DNA of 64,000 nt, from assembly GCF_900112695.1 (NCBI RefSeq), contig NZ_FOMT01000005.1, positions 317,957-381,956 on the forward strand. Direction: 5' to 3'. Below, in pieces: positions 57,693-64,000 of this stretch (position 1 is its first letter; each line of letters begins with the position of its first letter). The notes beneath the pieces were generated by a model. That model saw only the letters and a list, made by a program, of their open reading frames with translations, was not told the origin of the DNA and did no database searches. Source of the stretch: Paenibacillus catalpae. Lineage in GTDB: Bacteria > Bacillota > Bacilli > Paenibacillales > Paenibacillaceae. The translations under genes were made by a program, and so were the position numbers.

Positions 57693-58289
57693 TTGATTAT
57701 AGGAATGGTACGGCATGGAAATACCGATTGGAATGCATTGGGAAAGGTTCAAGGACAGACAGATATCCCGTTGAATGAGCTTGGTAAAAAGCAGGCCAAC
57801 GCGCTGGCCGAGCGGCTTCTTCGCGATGAGAAGCTATGGGATGCTGTGATTTCCAGTGATTTGCAGCGTGCACGTCAGACTGCATCCGTAATAGCGGACA
57901 AGCTGGGCATTACGCTGCTCGAGGGAGATCCCCGGTTACGGGAGCGTAATTTCGGCGAAGTAGAAGGGATGACCTTGCCGGAGAGAATTGAGCGCTGGGG
58001 AGAGAACTGGCGTGAGGTTGCAGGTGGTTTGGAATCAGATGAAGAAGTCCGTGCCAGAGGACTTGCGTTTCTTGCGGATTGGCAGAAGAAGCGGCCGGAA
58101 GGCAGACTGCTTGTTGTGTCTCATGGCGGCTTTCTGGCACAGATGTTCGATACGCTTTGCTCGGATTTGGAGAAGCAGAATTTAGGGAATTTATCGTACT
58201 CGATCCTCCAGTTCAAGGATGAACAATGGACACCTCTTTTGTATAATTGTACCCGTCATTTGGAGGAGCAGGCGAATCCGAGTGTTTGA
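57693..58289 (+). CDS. Histidine phosphatase family protein
   Basis: Phosphoglycerate-mutase-like phosphatase of 198 residues. The phosphohistidine motif is VRHGNTDWN near the N-terminus; LNELGKKQANALAERL, SSDLQRARQTA, RERNFGEVEG and VVSHGGFLAQMFD supply the remaining catalytic residues. Typical for phosphatases of the PhoE/GpmB group; the substrate is uncertain. TTG start at 57693 after GGGCAGGGAGC. Two terminator-like hairpins follow. Confidence 0.9.
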   Translation: MIIGMVRHGNTDWNALGKVQGQTDIPLNELGKKQANALAERLLRDEKLWDAVISSDLQRARQTASVIADKLGITLLEGDPRLRERNFGEVEGMTLPERIERWGENWREVAGGLESDEEVRARGLAFLADWQKKRPEGRLLVVSHGGFLAQMFDTLCSDLEKQNLGNLSYSILQFKDEQWTPLLYNCTRHLEEQANPSV

Positions 58290-58387
58290 TTTGACTGCTG
58301 GGTCATTCTTGGAAATGTATCTCCTCCCGGTCCCTGTTGTCAATTTGATACCGCTCATTCCTCGTCAATTATTTTTTTAAAATAGCA

Positions 58388-58418
58388 GGTCTGCCGATTA
58401 TTTGGCAGCCCTTTTTTT
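58388..58418 (+). terminator. Terminator after the histidine phosphatase gene
   Basis: GGTCTGCC pairs with GGCAGCC (one bulge) around GATTATTT, then seven T residues. About 100 bases after the stop. Confidence 0.8.
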
Positions 58419-58462
58419 GTTGTGTTCGTAGTGAGAATCACGAATGATATCGTCTTAATCAA

Positions 58463-58495
58463 AAGGCTGCCAATATAAATGGCAGCCTATTTTGT
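58463..58495 (+). terminator. Second hairpin with T-rich tail
   Basis: GGCTGCCA (58465-58472) with TGGCAGCC (58480-58487), then TATTTTG; an A run precedes it, so it may also act on the minus strand. Confidence 0.7.
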
Positions 58496-58582
58496 TGCCC
58501 TCTTCTTTTGAATTTTAATGGGTCATTGTGTGAAAACGAGCGAGCGGGGAGCGGAGCAAGTGAATGTTCTGGAGAAGCGGAG

Positions 58583-58598
58583 TTTATGCTTACGAAGG
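58583..58598 (+). repeat. Dispersed repeat, partial copy
   Basis: TTTATGCTTACGAAGG, the core of the family at 37611 and 43749, in the 58290-58868 gap. Confidence 0.5.
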
Positions 58599-58610
58599 TT
58601 TAGAAAGCTT

Positions 58611-58784
58611 TTAAGCGTTCGCTTTTGATACCCGGATTCCTAACATAACAACTTCTAATTGAAGGAATCCGGTATCAATGGCGATCGGAAGAACATTTGC
58701 TTGGTAGCGTGCATCACCGAATATTTCGGCCCCAATGTGAAGCTTTTTCACACAAGTAGTTTTAAAATTCAAATATTTTCCCAT
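58611..58784 (-). CDS. Possible small gene or gene remnant (57 aa), minus strand
   Basis: An ATG-started frame on the minus strand encodes about 57 residues, MGKYLNFKTTCVKKLHIGAE onwards, ending LGIRVSKANA. It looks protein-like but has no ribosome binding site, no recognised family and partly consists of an inverted repeat (58625-58678). It may be a fragment of a lost gene. I rate it weakly. Confidence 0.2.
   Translation of the reverse strand: MGKYLNFKTTCVKKLHIGAEIFGDARYQANVLPIAIDTGFLQLEVVMLGIRVSKANA
58625..58678. repeat. 16-bp inverted repeat in the 58.3-58.9 kb gap
   Basis: TTGATACCCGGATTCCT (58625-58641) and AGGAATCCGGTATCAA (58663-58678) are complementary apart from one extra C, with a 21-base loop. 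No T run, so not a terminator; an operator or a decayed element end is possible. Confidence 0.7.
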
Positions 58785-58868
58785 AATGGTACTAATTATT
58801 GCTAGCGAATCAAAGAAGCTCGCGTAGAGTAGACACGTCGGCGGGCAGTTGCGGAAAGGAGAGATACA

Positions 58869-60053
58869 ATGAATTTGTCGGATATGCTGGGCTATGCTGA
58901 TATTCAACAGTTGAGCCGGATTGCTTCCGTGTATCAATGTGAGTGCAATGGTCACTCCAAAAATGATTTGATTCAATCTATTCTCTCGACCGTAAGCCGG
59001 AAAGATGTTTTTGAGGCGCAGATCAGCAGTATGAAACTGGACGAAATGCGGTTCTTGAATTCCCTGTTATTTGAATCTAGGGATTCATTTAGCCTGGAAG
59101 AGCTTATTGCAAGGGTTCAGCAAAGCAAATTTGGCGAAGTTGAACCGCCAGCGGAAGAACCGCCGCAGAAAAAAACGAAACGAACAACAAAAAAGAAAAA
59201 AGCTGAGGCTGAAGTGCCAAAAGAAACCGGGCCGCGTGAGATGATCTCGAGGTTCAAGCATCAGGGTTGGCTGTTTAATGGCGTAACGGGTGTGAACCGT
59301 TATATGTTCCAGGTACCGCAAGACCTGAGAACAAGATTCCGCGATACGCTTCGCAAGAAGTTTGCGGCGGAACTTCATTTTACGGATGAGCCGCAAATGT
59401 ACCGCGATGAGCAGCTTCTCGTACAAGAGGATATTTATCAGCTGCTTCATTATATATACCACAATGAGGTACAGCTTTCGGCGGATGGCTCGATGTACAA
59501 ACGTTTCAGCGGGCAAATTTTAGAGAAGTTGGCCATTTCGGAAGAATTTCCTGCCAAAGGTGAATGGCGTTTTGGATACGGCCGTCATTTTCACCATTAC
59601 CCAAACCGGATGTCGCTCTTGTACGACTATTGCAGCTACATGAAATATTTCACGGACAACAACCTGGTGCTGACTTTATCGACAAGCGGAGAAGAGCGGC
59701 TGCGCAGCAAACCGGCTAATGAAATGGAACAGCTTTATAAATTTTGGCTGAAGCTGTACAAAGGGCCAATCTCTAACGTGCATGCACTGGTGCACTGGAT
59801 GAACAGTTTGGCGGAACAATGGGTGACTGTGGATTCTCTCCGCAAAGTGCTCATTCCTTTCATTAAACCGTTCTATTATGACACGGCAGATAAGGTGCTG
59901 GATGTCCGGCTTATCGGAATTATGGTTCATCTGGGCATGCTTCGGATCGGCGAGCATCAAGAGCATGGAACGGTTGTGCGGATGACCAAGCTCGGCAGAG
60001 CGCTTATCGCGGGAGTGAGTCTCGAAGATCAGGATCGGATGTTTCTCTATTAG
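58869..60053 (+). CDS. Uncharacterised protein with lysine-rich linker
   Basis: A 394-residue soluble protein I do not recognise. An N-terminal helical domain (1-95) starting MNLSDMLGYADIQQLSRIA is joined by a highly basic linker (about 98-118, with KKTKRTTKKKK) to a larger domain (120-394) with winged-helix-like stretches (DIYQLLHYIYHNEVQLS; TVVRMTKLGRALIAG). It might bind nucleic acid; that is inference from charge and shape only. AAGGAG precedes the ATG. It lies alone upstream of the ypi/qcr genes. Confidence 0.75.
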   Translation: MNLSDMLGYADIQQLSRIASVYQCECNGHSKNDLIQSILSTVSRKDVFEAQISSMKLDEMRFLNSLLFESRDSFSLEELIARVQQSKFGEVEPPAEEPPQKKTKRTTKKKKAEAEVPKETGPREMISRFKHQGWLFNGVTGVNRYMFQVPQDLRTRFRDTLRKKFAAELHFTDEPQMYRDEQLLVQEDIYQLLHYIYHNEVQLSADGSMYKRFSGQILEKLAISEEFPAKGEWRFGYGRHFHHYPNRMSLLYDYCSYMKYFTDNNLVLTLSTSGEERLRSKPANEMEQLYKFWLKLYKGPISNVHALVHWMNSLAEQWVTVDSLRKVLIPFIKPFYYDTADKVLDVRLIGIMVHLGMLRIGEHQEHGTVVRMTKLGRALIAGVSLEDQDRMFLY

Positions 60054-60268
60054 TTTTTCTATGAAAGCACCTAGGCGATGGCATATTAATTGGAATGGGG
60101 GCAATCGTACTTATCGGCGCGCAGAATGGTGAATATGCTTAAAGTAGGAGCCGGTTCGATTGTGACTGAGAATGAAGCGAGTTGACCTATACTCTTTCAC
60201 TTGAATCACCGCGTGACGATAGTCGAAGACGATAGGATCTCTTAAACGCCGGTTTGGAGGTGTATCCT

Positions 60269-60451
60269 ATGGACAAAATGAAAGTTGCGTACGAAGCAAT
60301 GCTAGGATTAGCAGCGGAGATGGTATTAGATGAAGCCGTTCACAAATTTCGCTCGGATCGGATATACAAAGCAATTGATCAAGCGTTAGCCGTTGGGGAC
60401 GAGGATACGTTTTACCGTTTAGCCGCTCAATTGAATCAATTGAAAAGCTAA
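60269..60451 (+). CDS. Stand-alone IDEAL-domain protein
   Basis: A 60-residue protein almost wholly made of an IDEAL domain: LAAEMVLDEAVHKFRSDRIY then KAIDQALAVGDEDTFYRLAA. In B. subtilis this domain is the C-terminal part of the larger YpiB; here the UPF0302 portion is absent. Role unknown. ATG at 60269 follows GGAGGTG; GTATCC lies between. Terminator follows. Confidence 0.82.
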   Translation: MDKMKVAYEAMLGLAAEMVLDEAVHKFRSDRIYKAIDQALAVGDEDTFYRLAAQLNQLKS

Positions 60452-60466
60452 TTTACGCAAATAGAA

Positions 60467-60522
60467 ACTTCCGCTGCATGATGGGGACTTTAATAATCCG
60501 TCATAGCAGCGGGAGTTTTTTT
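60467..60522 (+). terminator. Terminator after the IDEAL-domain gene
   Basis: AACTTCCGCTGC with GCAGCGGGAGTT, inner ATGA/TCAT, then seven T residues. Confidence 0.9.
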
Positions 60523-60602
60523 GTTGAATGGATTGGCAAGATCATCCTTTATGGGTAACATAGAGTTTACGGATGAATTCAACAAGGGAAAGGAAGCATG
60601 AA

Positions 60603-61022
60603 ATGAAATTTAGCGACATTGCTGAGGAACAGTGGGACGAGCTTAAACCATACCTCGATACATGCTTGCTGCCGGTCACAGGTATGAATGGGCTGGAGCA
60701 GCCGCATGAAGCGCGGATTGCACTGGAACAGTTAAGGGATGTTATGGATTTGATCGAGATTCCGTTTAAAGGAAGAATCGTAACTTATCCTGCGATGCAT
60801 TACTTTCTTGAAGACTCTGAAGCGACATTGGTTTCTCGTACCTGCCGTTCCTTGAAAGAGACAGGATTTCGGTATGTTATTGTAATTTCGGCAAAGAATC
60901 TGAACGGTCTTGACTGCCCTGAAGCGGACCTGATTATTTGTCCGAATCCGAATGGAGAAGGGCCGACAGCAGCAATTGTGTCGAAAGCCGTGCAGGCTTT
61001 GTGGAATCGCGCTGAATTGTAA
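60603..61022 (+). CDS. ypiF: YpiF family protein (DUF2487)
   Basis: A 139-residue soluble protein, MKFSDIAEEQWDELKPYLDT at the start, alpha/beta, with an Ala-Ile-rich C-terminus and LIICPNPNGEGP. Size and the location ahead of qcrA match YpiF (DUF2487) of B. subtilis. Function unknown. ATG at 60603 follows AAAGGAAGC; the longer frame from 60573 is not favoured. Confidence 0.85.
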   Translation: MKFSDIAEEQWDELKPYLDTCLLPVTGMNGLEQPHEARIALEQLRDVMDLIEIPFKGRIVTYPAMHYFLEDSEATLVSRTCRSLKETGFRYVIVISAKNLNGLDCPEADLIICPNPNGEGPTAAIVSKAVQALWNRAEL

Positions 61023-61178
61023 ATGCTGGTAAAGCGCTGTCATATTCCAAACAGGGGCATTTTTGAATAAAAAAAATGGGATTTGGGGAAACAAAAGTTA
61101 TGGCAAGGTTAATTGTGACAAATTGCCAACAAATTTATGAATGGCATTTTATAGGTAAACAAATCGCGAGCCATATTC

Positions 61179-61207
61179 TTGACGCTCCCAAGCACCTAGG
61201 CTATTAT
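61179..61207 (+). promoter_or_regulatory. Promoter of the qcr operon
   Basis: TTGACG (61179-61184), 17 bases, TATTAT (61202-61207). Expected start near 61214, about 75 bases before qcrA. Confidence 0.75.
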
Positions 61208-61287
61208 AGTGTATGTCCTAGTTCGTCAAGCGTTTTGCCGTGTGGCTAAACGCGAGAAATGGTTGGCAAAGGGGGTTAGAACAGAAG

Positions 61288-61818
61288 ATGAGTAACCACG
61301 AACATCAAGAAACCGCGCATCGTCCGGTTCAACGCAAAGAGATGTCCCGGCGTCAATTTTTGTCGTATACGCTCGGCGGTACGACTGCATTTATGATGGG
61401 CGGCGCGGTCTTGCCTATGGTCCGTTTTGCGGTTGATCCTCTCTTGGCAAAAAAAGCTGAGGGAACATGGGTTAAAGTAGTTGAAGAGAGCAAAATAACA
61501 TCAGAGCCTCAAGAATTCAAGTTCCAAATTCATCAGGTCGATGGCTGGTACGTAAGCGATCCGGAACTATCTGCCTGGATTACGAAAGATGCGAACAATA
61601 ATGTTTTTGCACTTTCTCCGGTATGTAAGCACCTGGGTTGTACAATCGGATGGAATACGCTTGGCCATAACGAGTATGATTGTCCTTGCCATGGTGCACG
61701 TTATACCGTTGACGGGAAAAACATTACGGTAGCCCCAAATCCATTAGATGAATATGAAGTGAAAATTGAAAACGGTTTTGTGTACTTGGGTCCAATTAAA
61801 GCAAACTCTCGTGTATAG
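61288..61818 (+). CDS. qcrA: Menaquinol-cytochrome c reductase iron-sulfur subunit (Rieske)
   Basis: Rieske [2Fe-2S] subunit of the bc complex, anchored by one N-terminal helix and exported, likely by Tat (SRRQFLSYTLGG twin-arginine-like signal). 176 residues; cluster ligands CKHLGC and CPCHG. ATG at 61288 follows GGGGGTTAG region; the frame from 61240 is too long. It passes electrons from menaquinol at QcrB to the cytochrome in QcrC. Confidence 0.96.
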   Translation: MSNHEHQETAHRPVQRKEMSRRQFLSYTLGGTTAFMMGGAVLPMVRFAVDPLLAKKAEGTWVKVVEESKITSEPQEFKFQIHQVDGWYVSDPELSAWITKDANNNVFALSPVCKHLGCTIGWNTLGHNEYDCPCHGARYTVDGKNITVAPNPLDEYEVKIENGFVYLGPIKANSRV

Positions 61819-61832
61819 GAGGCTAATAGCAG

Positions 61833-62504
61833 ATGTTTAAATCGATGTACAACTGGATTGACGAACGTCTTGATATTACGCCGCTATGGCGGGATGTAGC
61901 CGACCATGAAGTACCTGAGCACGTTAACCCGGCTCATCACTTCTCGGCTTTCGTATACTGCTTTGGCGGTTTGACGTTCTTTATCACTGTAATTCAGATT
62001 TTGTCCGGCATGTTCCTTACCATGTACTATGTACCGGACATTATCAATGCTTATGCGAGTGTTGACTACTTGAACCATAAGGTTGCCTTTGGCGGCATCG
62101 TCCGCGGCATGCATCACTTTGGCGCAAGTTTGGTTATCGTAATGATGTTTTTACATACCTTGCGTGTATTCTTCACGGGCTCGTACAAAGCACCGCGTGA
62201 AATGAACTGGGTTGTAGGGATGCTGATCTTCTTCATCATGTTAGGCCTTGGCTTCACAGGTTACCTGCTGCCTTGGGATAACAAAGCATACTTTGCGACG
62301 AAGGTAGGCGTACAGATCGCAGAATCCGTTCCGTATATCGGACCTTACATCGGCGAATTCCTGTACGGCGGCGACATTGTAGGCGCGCAAACGCTAACAC
62401 GCTTCTTCGCAATTCACGTATTCTTCTTGCCTGGCGCGCTGATCGCAATGCTTGCAGCGCACTTCCTGATGATCCGGAAGCAAGGCATTTCGGGACCACT
62501 TTAA
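61833..62504 (+). CDS. qcrB: Menaquinol-cytochrome c reductase cytochrome b subunit
   Basis: Cytochrome b6-type subunit with four membrane helices and two haem-b sites. 223 residues; haem ligand histidines in GIVRGMHHFGASLVIVMMFLHTLRVFF and in RFFAIHVFFLPG(A)LIAMLAAHFLMIR. In Firmicutes, qcrB holds the N-terminal half of cytochrome b and qcrC the remainder. Good ribosome site AGGAGG. Located 14 bases after qcrA. Confidence 0.96.
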   Translation: MFKSMYNWIDERLDITPLWRDVADHEVPEHVNPAHHFSAFVYCFGGLTFFITVIQILSGMFLTMYYVPDIINAYASVDYLNHKVAFGGIVRGMHHFGASLVIVMMFLHTLRVFFTGSYKAPREMNWVVGMLIFFIMLGLGFTGYLLPWDNKAYFATKVGVQIAESVPYIGPYIGEFLYGGDIVGAQTLTRFFAIHVFFLPGALIAMLAAHFLMIRKQGISGPL

Positions 62505-62522
62505 GCGAAGGGAGGATTTATT

Positions 62523-63398
62523 ATGGCGCATGGTCATAAATCGAACGAGAAGGTCGTTTATGTTGGCGACTCGCGGGTGAAGAAAAGCAATCATCCAAAC
62601 ATTCCGCCAGATTATACGTCCTACCCCGGTAAATCGGAAGCGTTCATACCGAACTTCCTGCTTAAGGAATGGATGGTTGGCTGCGTAGTCCTGGTTGGTT
62701 TCCTGACATGGACAATCGCGGAAGGAGCGCCGCTGGGTTACCCTGCGGATCCTACGAATGCATCCTTCATTCCAATGCCGGACTGGTACTTCTTGTTCCT
62801 GTATCAGTTTCTGAAATATCCATGGGTTTCTGGCGACTATATCGTACTTGGTACGATGGGCGTCCCAGCTGTTATGTTCGGCGGTTTGCTGCTGGCACCA
62901 TTCCTGGACACAGGTAAAGAACGCCGCTTCTATCGTCGTCCGATTGCTTCTTCACTGATGATCCTTTCATTGATTTCTTGTGTGTATTTGACAATTGTCT
63001 CATGGAATCACTATACGCATGAGCTTGAAGCTACAAATACAATTCCAGAGCATCATGTCCGTGAGGAAAAAGCTCGGGAAGCGCATGAGAAAGGTCAAGA
63101 GGCTCCAAGTGCTTCGAAGCCGGAAGATACAGCAGTTGCTCTTGTTGACGCTAATGATCCGGCAATGGATATTGCGAAGAAAGCGCAGTGCGTATCTTGC
63201 CACGCTGCAGATCTGAAAGGTAATCCGCCGCAAATTCCTGCTTTGACAGGAGTTGGCGACCGGTTATCGAAGGAACAGCTGGTTGAAACCGTAACGAATG
63301 GCCGCGGTGGCATGCCAGCCTTCAAAGATCAGTTGACAGCGGAAGAGATTGACCAATTAACAACTTGGCTTGCGAAACAAAAAGCGCCGGCTGAATAA
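62523..63398 (+). CDS. qcrC: Menaquinol-cytochrome c reductase cytochrome b/c subunit
   Basis: A fused subunit IV plus cytochrome c of 291 residues. N-terminal half: three membrane helices with PDWYFLFLYQFLKYP. C-terminal part (about 215-291): cytochrome c domain with haem motif CVSCH and late methionine ligand in GGMPAF. Its haem attachment depends on resABC, at the other end of the window. GGGAGGA precedes the ATG. Terminator follows. Confidence 0.95.
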   Translation: MAHGHKSNEKVVYVGDSRVKKSNHPNIPPDYTSYPGKSEAFIPNFLLKEWMVGCVVLVGFLTWTIAEGAPLGYPADPTNASFIPMPDWYFLFLYQFLKYPWVSGDYIVLGTMGVPAVMFGGLLLAPFLDTGKERRFYRRPIASSLMILSLISCVYLTIVSWNHYTHELEATNTIPEHHVREEKAREAHEKGQEAPSASKPEDTAVALVDANDPAMDIAKKAQCVSCHAADLKGNPPQIPALTGVGDRLSKEQLVETVTNGRGGMPAFKDQLTAEEIDQLTTWLAKQKAPAE

Positions 63399-63410
63399 TA
63401 GCACGATGGA

Positions 63411-63443
63411 AACCTGATCGTATTTATGCGATCAGGTTTTTTT
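63411..63443 (+). terminator. Terminator of the qcr operon
   Basis: AACCTGATCG / CGATCAGGTT, loop TATTTATG, then a run of T residues. Confidence 0.92.
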
Positions 63444-63482
63444 GAACCAAAATATGATGATTAGAGAGGGGCGTACATTCCG

Positions 63483-64000
63483 ATGGGCATGCCTTTATCT
63501 TTGTTCTGGAGCCGATCTTTTTTATTGAATCGCTTCTTTTTATGGCTGATGTTTATTTGTAATTTCCTAGGAACGGTATACGGCTATATCTGGTATGGCA
63601 ATCAGATTGAAGACACGGTGAGCAATCATCCGCTCTGGCAGGTTGTATTCGTTCCGGATAGTCCAACAGCAAGCTTGTTCTTCACGATCACGTTGCTGTA
63701 TTGGCTGTTTCCGCCGCGTGGAGATTCACGGTTTGTTAATGGGGCTAGAATGATTATTGAAGGCTTGGCGGTTGTTACTTCTATTAAATACGGCATATGG
63801 GCGGTGTCCATGATTGTTGCGGGGAGCATGCAGGGGGATCCTCTTCAATGGGAGCACTGGATGCTGATGGCGTCCCATACGGCCATGGCGGTTGAAGTAT
63901 TGCTGTATGCCAGATTTATGAAGGCAGGAGTTTGGGCTGCTGTAATCGGGACCTTATGGCTTCTGCTTAATGATACTGTGGATTACACCTACGATGTATT
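63483..64000 (+). CDS. ypjA: YpjA family membrane protein (DUF1405), partial
   Basis: Open to the right edge (172 codons visible). Polytopic membrane protein with hydrophobic segments near residues 15-37, 60-82, 90-115 and 125-165; SIKYGIWAV and PLQWEHWMLMASHTAMA look typical of DUF1405. Position after qcrC matches ypjA of B. subtilis. AGAGAGGGG precedes ATG 63483. Function unknown. Confidence 0.82.
   Translation, partial: MGMPLSLFWSRSFLLNRFFLWLMFICNFLGTVYGYIWYGNQIEDTVSNHPLWQVVFVPDSPTASLFFTITLLYWLFPPRGDSRFVNGARMIIEGLAVVTSIKYGIWAVSMIVAGSMQGDPLQWEHWMLMASHTAMAVEVLLYARFMKAGVWAAVIGTLWLLLNDTVDYTYDV

Overview
The window looks like a chromosomal backbone segment from a spore-forming, respiring Firmicute, most likely Paenibacillus or a close relative. 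Gene order follows the Bacillus subtilis stretch spmAB-rluB-resABCDE, serA, ypbD, ypbH/mecA, gudB, prsW, ypeB, ypfAB, cmk, plsC, ypfD, yphA, seaA, der, plsY, gpsA, yphE, yphF, spoIVA, hbs, mtrB, hepS, menG, hepT, ndk, cheR, aroB, aroH, trpEDCFBA, hisC, tyrA, then ypiF, qcrABC, ypjA. Several deviations are Paenibacillus-like: a zinc ribbon on ResB, futalosine-pathway genes inside the heptaprenyl/menaquinone cluster, and a YIEGIA protein with its small partner. Base composition is mixed and I saw no tRNA, rRNA, complete transposon, prophage or CRISPR array.

Layout. 1-7.3 kb: spore maturation, a pseudouridine synthase, the cytochrome c biogenesis/redox-signalling operon resABCDE. 7.3-15 kb: a 248-bp imperfect palindrome, spore photoproduct lyase, a lipoprotein, serA with a long leader, a rhodanese, and small membrane or envelope proteins. 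15-28.9 kb: MecA-type adaptor, glutamate dehydrogenase, PrsW, a 51-codon CxxC protein, YpeB without an adjacent sleB, PilZ protein, cmk, plsC, S1-domain protein, YphA/SeaA module, der, plsY, gpsA and SpoVIF. 28.9-33 kb: yphE, a ferredoxin-nucleotidyltransferase-ferredoxin cassette, yphF and spoIVA. 33-37 kb: a sugar-type ABC transporter inserted between spoIVA and hbs. 37-45.4 kb: hbs, mtrB (TRAP), the menaquinone/heptaprenyl operon, ndk, cheR and a small helix-turn-helix-like gene. 45.5-55.8 kb: aromatic amino acid operon. 55.8-64 kb: a candidate small RNA, an ECF sigma/anti-sigma pair, a histidine phosphatase, a winged-helix-like protein, small ypi genes, the bc complex and a partial ypjA.

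How the genes work together. ResABC mature the c-type cytochromes that the QcrABC complex needs, ResDE senses respiratory state, and the hepS-menG-mqnP-ubiX-mqnA-hepT cluster makes the menaquinone that QcrB oxidises. AroB and AroH feed chorismate and prephenate into the trp, hisC and tyrA genes. MtrB at 37.8 kb has an evident target in the same window: the trp leader carries exactly eleven NAG triplets at a strict 5-nt period (47181-47233), the number of subunits in the TRAP ring, followed by an intrinsic terminator.

The most unusual signals lie between genes: the TRAP site with an unusually distant terminator; a conserved ~60-nt element shared by the trp and cmk leaders; a dispersed 'ATGCTTACGAAGCAAGAATT' repeat family that is tandem in front of ndk; a terminator hairpin that swallows the ypeB ribosome binding site; a two-hairpin serA leader; the long palindrome after resE; and a consensus promoter 62 nt upstream of a short terminator hairpin with no gene between. 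The ferredoxin-nucleotidyltransferase-ferredoxin cassette is the best candidate for an undescribed protein system.
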